From Salinibacillus kushneri (lineage in GTDB: Bacteria; Bacillota; Bacilli; Bacillales; Alkalibacillaceae): a DNA stretch of 64,000 nt. Positions 60,823 to 64,000 of the stretch are shown in pieces. Within the stretch, counting starts at the first letter, position 1. Each line of letters starts with the position of its first letter. The notes under the pieces were generated by a model, which saw only the letters and a list, made by a program, of their open reading frames with translations, was not told where the DNA came from and ran no database searches. Location of the stretch: contig NZ_FOHJ01000012.1 in NCBI RefSeq assembly GCF_900111405.1, positions 21,563 to 85,562 of the forward strand. The letters run 5' to 3'. Both the position numbers and the translations under genes were made by a program.

Positions 60823-61386
60823 TTACAAATCGTGAAGCTTTTTTCGTAAAGCTTCTCTGCCACGATGTATTCGAGTTTTAACCGTCCCCATTGGAATTTC
60901 GAGCACTTCGCTTATTTCCTGAAGAGATAAATCATCTACATAACGAAGTGTAATAACCGACCGATATTTTGCAGGTAAGGATAAAATTTGTTTTTGAATA
61001 TACTTGTTTAACTCCATACTTTCTACTACTTCTTCTGGTAAGGGTTCATCCATAGAAAGCTGTGAATACATCGTTAATCCTTCTGTCCCTTTGACTTCAG
61101 AATCTAAATAATAATCTGGTTTCTTTTTCCGTATTCGATCAATTGATAAATTCGTAGCGATTCGATACAGCCAGGTAGAAAATTTTCTATTTTCATCAAA
61201 GGAGTGGATATTGGTAAAAGCTCTTACAAAAGCTTCCTGTGCAATGTCTTCTGCTTCATGAATATTCCCCAACATTCGAAAGCATATCTGAATCACTTTG
61301 TTCTGATAATAGTTTACAATTTCCTCAAATGCTGATTGATCACCTTTTTTTACTTGGCGAATTTTTTGTTTAATTATCGTTTCCAT
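60823..61386 (-). CDS. sigW: Extracytoplasmic-function sigma factor SigW
   Basis: The ATG at 61386 (METIIKQKIRQVKKGDQSAF) has GGAGGTACAAAGG upstream. 187 residues. Region 2: ICFRMLGNIHEAEDIAQEAF, region 2.4 FSTWLYRIATNLSIDRIRKK. Region 4: LPAKYRSVITLRYVDDLSLQ, EISEVLEIPMGTVKTRIHRG. SigW turns on envelope stress genes. Its own promoter is of SigW type. Confidence 0.95.
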   Translation of the reverse strand: METIIKQKIRQVKKGDQSAFEEIVNYYQNKVIQICFRMLGNIHEAEDIAQEAFVRAFTNIHSFDENRKFSTWLYRIATNLSIDRIRKKKPDYYLDSEVKGTEGLTMYSQLSMDEPLPEEVVESMELNKYIQKQILSLPAKYRSVITLRYVDDLSLQEISEVLEIPMGTVKTRIHRGREALRKKLHDL

Positions 61387-61425
61387 CCTTTGTACCTCCG
61401 CTAAGATCTGCGGGTTCTTTATATG

Positions 61426-61452
61426 TACGAACACCAGACAAATCAGGTTTCA
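61426..61452 (-). promoter_or_regulatory. Autoregulatory SigW promoter
   Basis: TGAAAC (61447-61452) and CGTA (61426-61429) with a 17-base spacer on the minus strand, 40 bases before the sigW start. Confidence 0.85.
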
Positions 61453-61527
61453 CTTTTTTTAAAATTTTTATGTCTATCGTGTTGTTCGCTTTATAATGAT
61501 TATAAATGAGGAAAAAAGGTTTATAAA

Positions 61528-61567
61528 TAAAAAATTCAGCAACTTGTTCCTAAGACAAGTTGCTGTG
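61528..61567 (-). terminator. Terminator of rocF
   Basis: CAGCAACTTG-TCTTAGGAA-CAAGTTGCTG followed by AATTTTTTATT on the minus strand. Confidence 0.92.
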
Positions 61568-61588
61568 GAATTTGTTATGTAAATATAA

Positions 61589-62485
61589 TTATAACAATTT
61601 TTCTCCAAAAAGAGAACCCATTAAATCAACTGCCACAGAAGCCGTTTTGTTTTTCTCATCTAATATTGGATTAACTTCCACAAATTCAGCTGAAGTTATA
61701 ATATCAGCTTCAGCTAACATTTCCATGGCTAAGTGGCTCTCACGGAAGCTAAGTCCTCCGACAACTGGTGTTCCTACTCCCGGTGCATCCTGAGGATCTA
61801 ACCCATCTAAATCTAAACTTAAGTGAACATGGTCTGTACGATCCTTCAAATACTGAATGGTATCATTCATAACTTTGGTCATTCCGAGTCGATCCACTTC
61901 ATGCATCGTGTATACGTTTATCCCTTTTTCTTTTATGAGTTCTTTTTCTCCATCATCCAAAGATCTGGCTCCAACAATAACAATGTTTTCCGGACGTATT
62001 TTCGGAGCATAATGGCCAATTTGCGTGAGCTTTTCATCTCCTAACCCTAAACTTACAGCAAGCGGCATACCATGAATGTTTCCGGATGGAGATGTTTCGC
62101 CCGTATTCAAATCACCATGTGCATCATACCAAATAACACCGAGGCTTTCCGCATGTTTTGCAATACCCGCCAGAGAACCAATGGCTATACTATGGTCCCC
62201 ACCCAGGACTAATGGAAAATGGCCTTTTTCTACTGTTTCATCTACAATTTCGGTAAGTCGAATATTTCCTTCAGATACTTCATGTAAATTTTTAAGACCC
62301 TTGTCTTCAGGACGTTTCCCTGGATTTGGAATTTCTATATCTCCCAAATCTTCTATAGCATAATTTAATTTCTTTAAACGCTCTACCACACCGGCATACC
62401 GTATCGCACTAGGTCCCATATCAACCCCACGTCGATTTTGACCTAAATCCATAGGAACTCCAATAAGTGATATTTGTCTGTTCAT
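61589..62485 (-). CDS. rocF: Arginase
   Basis: This encodes 298 residues. GVPMDLGQNRRGVDMGPSAI, LVLGGDHSIAIGSLAG, WYDAHGDLNTGETSPSGNIH and SLDLDGLDPQDAPGVGTPVV carry all six Mn2+ ligands. It splits arginine into ornithine and urea. AAAGGAGG precedes the ATG. In Bacillus the same gene precedes sigW in this order, which supports chromosomal origin. Confidence 0.97.
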   Translation of the reverse strand: MNRQISLIGVPMDLGQNRRGVDMGPSAIRYAGVVERLKKLNYAIEDLGDIEIPNPGKRPEDKGLKNLHEVSEGNIRLTEIVDETVEKGHFPLVLGGDHSIAIGSLAGIAKHAESLGVIWYDAHGDLNTGETSPSGNIHGMPLAVSLGLGDEKLTQIGHYAPKIRPENIVIVGARSLDDGEKELIKEKGINVYTMHEVDRLGMTKVMNDTIQYLKDRTDHVHLSLDLDGLDPQDAPGVGTPVVGGLSFRESHLAMEMLAEADIITSAEFVEVNPILDEKNKTASVAVDLMGSLFGEKLL

Positions 62486-62510
62486 GCTTTTTGCCTCCTT
62501 TAATATCTAT

Positions 62511-62540
62511 ATTGTAGATATAAAGAAGGTAGTGTTTCAA
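62511..62540 (-). promoter_or_regulatory. SigA-type promoter of rocF
   Basis: TTGAAA (62535-62540) and TACAAT (62511-62516) are 18 bases apart, 26 bases before the start codon. No SigL -24/-12 element is visible, unlike the roc genes of B. subtilis. Confidence 0.55.
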
Positions 62541-62659
62541 CCTGACAAATTTTTGTATATATATACGCTTTAAACAAAAGTGTCTGAAATTTTGTTTCAC
62601 TTGCAGAAAAATACGAGGATTTTACTTTTAAAGAGGATTTATATTCATAATTATAAACA

Positions 62660-62692
62660 TAAAAAAACCGTCTGCGATAAATCGAGACAGTG
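62660..62692 (-). terminator. Terminator of the rRNA-tRNA operon
   Basis: CTGTCTCGATTTATCGCAGACGG can fold with a one-base bulge and is followed by TTTTTTT on the minus strand. It ends the transcript after tRNA-Ala. Confidence 0.8.
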
Positions 62693-62713
62693 TTTATACA
62701 TTTATATTCTGTT

Positions 62714-62789
62714 TGGTGGAGCCTAGCGGGATCGAACCGCTGACCTCCTGCGTGCAAAGCAGGCGCTCTCCCGGCTGAGCTAAGGCCCC
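62714..62789 (-). tRNA. tRNA-Ala(TGC)
   Basis: Full cloverleaf with acceptor GGGGCCT/AGGCTCC and anticodon TGC in CTTTGCACG. CCA is encoded. Last gene of the cluster. Confidence 0.95.
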
Positions 62790-62799
62790 TTCATTCTTC

Positions 62800-62874
62800 T
62801 GGAGCGGAAGACGGGATTCGAACCCGCGACCCCCACCTTGGCAAGGTGGTGTTCTACCACTGAACTACTTCCGC
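62800..62874 (-). tRNA. tRNA-Gly(GCC)
   Basis: Acceptor GCGGAAG/CTTCCGC, anticodon GCC in TTGCCAA, encoded CCA. Confidence 0.95.
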
Positions 62875-62886
62875 AAATTAAAAAGA

Positions 62887-62959
62887 TGAGCCATGGAGGA
62901 TTCGAACCTCCGACCCTCTGATTAAAAGTCAGATGCTCTACCAACTGAGCTAATGGCTC
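62887..62959 (-). tRNA. tRNA-Lys(TTT)
   Basis: Acceptor GAGCCAT/ATGGCTC, anticodon TTT in CTTTTAA, A73, CCA not encoded. Confidence 0.95.
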
Positions 62960-62960
62960 A

Positions 62961-63035
62961 TGGCTGGGCCAGCTGGATTCGAACCAGCGCATCACGGGAT
63001 CAAAACCCGATGCCTTACCGCTTGGCTATGGCCCA
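62961..63035 (-). tRNA. tRNA-Gln(TTG)
   Basis: Acceptor TGGGCCA/TGGCCCA, anticodon TTG in TTTTGAT, encoded CCA. It lies two bases from tRNA-Lys. Confidence 0.95.
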
Positions 63036-63038
63036 ATA

Positions 63039-63125
63039 TGGTGGAGGGGACAGGATTCGAACCTGTGAACCCAAAGGGAGCGGATTTACAGTCCGCCGCG
63101 TTTAGCCAGACTTCGCTACCCCTCC
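63039..63125 (-). tRNA. tRNA-Tyr(GTA)
   Basis: Class II tRNA with a long variable arm, acceptor GGAGGGG/CCCCTCC, anticodon GTA in CTGTAAA, encoded CCA. Confidence 0.95.
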
Positions 63126-63142
63126 AAACAATAGAGTTAAAA

Positions 63143-63218
63143 TGGTGCCGGCCAGAGGACTTGAACCCCCAACCTACTGATTACAAGTCAGTTGCTCTGC
63201 CAGTTGAGCTAGGCCGGC
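63143..63218 (-). tRNA. tRNA-Thr(TGT)
   Basis: Acceptor GCCGGCC/GGCCGGC, anticodon TGT in CTTGTAA, encoded CCA. Confidence 0.95.
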
Positions 63219-63234
63219 ATAATTAAAGAAGTAA

Positions 63235-63310
63235 TGGTGGAGGATGGCGGGCTCGAACCACCGACCCCCTGCTTGTAAGGCAGGTGCTCTCCCAGCTGAG
63301 CTAATCCTCC
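63235..63310 (-). tRNA. tRNA-Val(TAC)
   Basis: Acceptor GGAGGAT/ATCCTCC, anticodon TAC in CTTACAA, encoded CCA. Confidence 0.95.
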
Positions 63311-63359
63311 GACAAAGGATCTTGCTAATGATGTATTAGCAACTATCCTTAAAAAACGA

Positions 63360-63431
63360 TGACCCGTACGGGATTCGAACCCGTGATACCGCCGTGAAAG
63401 GGCGATGTCTTAACCACTTGACCAACGGGCC
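63360..63431 (-). tRNA. tRNA-Glu(TTC)
   Basis: Acceptor GGCCCGT/ACGGGTC with one G-T pair, anticodon TTC in CTTTCAC, A73, CCA not encoded. Confidence 0.94.
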
Positions 63432-63475
63432 ACTCTAAATACAAGTTATTCTTATCGAATACTATGTTTCCAAAG

Positions 63476-63548
63476 AGCTTCCAGCCGGACTTGAACCGGC
63501 GACCTCTTCCTTACCATGGAAGCGCTCTACCGACTGAGCTATGGAAGC
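63476..63548 (-). tRNA. tRNA-Thr(GGT)
   Basis: Acceptor GCTTCCA/TGGAAGC, anticodon GGT in ATGGTAA, T73 as in Bacillus, CCA not encoded. Confidence 0.93.
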
Positions 63549-63552
63549 AGCA

Positions 63553-63627
63553 TGGCTCCACCGGTAGGATTCGAACCTACGACCGATCGGTTAACAGCCG
63601 ATTGCTCTACCACTGAGCTACGGTGGA
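63553..63627 (-). tRNA. tRNA-Asn(GTT)
   Basis: Acceptor TCCACCG/CGGTGGA, anticodon GTT in CTGTTAA, G73, encoded CCA. First tRNA after 5S. Confidence 0.95.
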
Positions 63628-63640
63628 ATAGTTTTAAATC

Positions 63641-63756
63641 GCCCAGCAGCGTCCTACTCTCGCAGGGGAAGGACCCCAACTACCATCGGCGCTGGAGAGC
63701 TTAACTACTGTGTTCGGAATGGGAACAGGTGTGACCTCTCCGCCATCGCCACTGGA
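63641..63756 (-). rRNA. rrf: 5S ribosomal RNA
   Basis: On the minus strand the gene starts GTCCAGTGGCGATGGCGGAG, holds GTTCCCATTCCGAACACAG, and ends in GACGCTGCTGGGC, all conserved in Bacillus 5S. About 116 bases. Confidence 0.96.
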
Positions 63757-63837
63757 CTTTGATTCTTATGTAATGCTTATATAGCACCTTCAAAACTAGA
63801 TAAGAAAGGCAATCGGAATGATCAGTGCGTTTTTCGC

Positions 63838-63958
63838 TGTCTAGCTCCGGCTCCTAGGTCCAAGCCGTCATAAGCACAATCCACTCCGTGACAAAATCCG
63901 TGTCACTCCGTGCATTCTGCTTATGCGGTCGGACCTGATCAGTCGCCTCTGCTTTTCG
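63838..63958. repeat. Structured repeat in the 23S-5S spacer
   Basis: This 120-base stretch fills most of the 207-base spacer. It starts CGCTGTCTAGCTCCGGCTCC and ends in GTCGCCTCTGCTTTTCG, a pattern common to repeats in Bacillaceae. Arms AGGTCC/GGACCT (63856/63931), CATAAGCA/TGCTTATG (63869/63918) and GTGACA/TGTCAC (63888/63901) would form one long hairpin in the rRNA precursor. Confidence 0.65.
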
Positions 63959-63963
63959 TATAA

Positions 63964-64000
63964 GTTAAGTCCTCGATTGATTAGTATCCGTCAGCTGCAC
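63964..64000 (-). rRNA. rrl: 23S ribosomal RNA, 3' end only
   Basis: The minus strand reads GTGCAGCTGACGGATACTAA and ends TCAATCGAGGACTTAAC, the conserved 3' terminus of Bacillus 23S. The rest lies right of the window. Confidence 0.93.

Noticed and set aside
62500..63704. Several open frames over the tRNA and 5S genes
   Set aside because: They are artefacts of structured RNA genes, repeating peptides such as GFEPAH and GSNPP.

Overview
The window reads as a low-GC, Gram-positive chromosome of the Bacillaceae. Supporting signs are the gene order rocF, sigW-rsiW, cdaA-cdaR-glmM, glmS with its self-cleaving glmS ribozyme, a qoxABCD aa3 quinol oxidase, YfmR, YdbS/YdbT, MhqR-like and YodB-like redox regulators, and AGGAGG-type ribosome binding sites. 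A halotolerant relative of Oceanobacillus or Virgibacillus would fit, but I cannot fix the genus.

Region 1 (1-14026) is the right part of a temperate prophage. From the left edge to about 10.9 kb every gene is on the minus strand: the first codons of a RusA resolvase, a string of tiny early proteins, a helicase loader and a DUF4373 initiator-like protein, a recombination block (MBL-fold enzyme, RecT, VVA0879, Rad50-like ATPase), an antirepressor, an excisionase-like protein and a Cro-like regulator. The lysogeny genes run the other way: CI-like repressor, DUF4352 membrane protein, ImmA-type peptidase and tyrosine integrase. Five repeated operator-like sites lie around the divergent promoters. 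The prophage ends at an orphan 3' half of tRNA-Thr(CGT), so the intact gene and the structural genes should lie left of the window.

Region 2 (14037-34500) is host sequence: tRNA-Ser, a PC4-like protein, an EamA exporter, a lipoprotein, YfmR, a 180-bp MITE-like insertion with an 8-bp target duplication, the qox operon, YutJ, MoaA, glycerate kinase, a divergent ureohydrolase, and a CatE-like ring-cleavage enzyme near an MhqR-like repressor that has a matching operator. Two MFS pumps, YjbQ, a DUF1648 protein and a CHY zinc-finger protein follow.

Region 3 (34500-48470) is an accessory stretch: flavin reductases and an LLM oxidoreductase beside a HxlR/YodB-type regulator, YdbST behind a SigW-type promoter, a Bcr/CflA pump, a frameshifted nucleotidyltransferase, an ArsR-flavin monooxygenase pair with two perfect palindromes, small housecleaning enzymes (alpha/beta hydrolase, histidine phosphatase, HAD, HIT), a Nudix gene with an internal deletion and a DUF2294 protein. 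Several genes here are decayed.

Region 4 (48640-64000) holds the DabAB inorganic-carbon transporter, a decayed ISL3-like transposase, glmS with its ribozyme, glmM, cdaR, cdaA, rsiW, sigW and rocF. It closes with ten tRNA genes, 5S rRNA and the 3' end of 23S rRNA. CdaA, CdaR and GlmM join c-di-AMP synthesis to cell-wall precursor supply, GlmS feeds GlmM, and SigW handles envelope stress and probably also drives ydbST at 38 kb.
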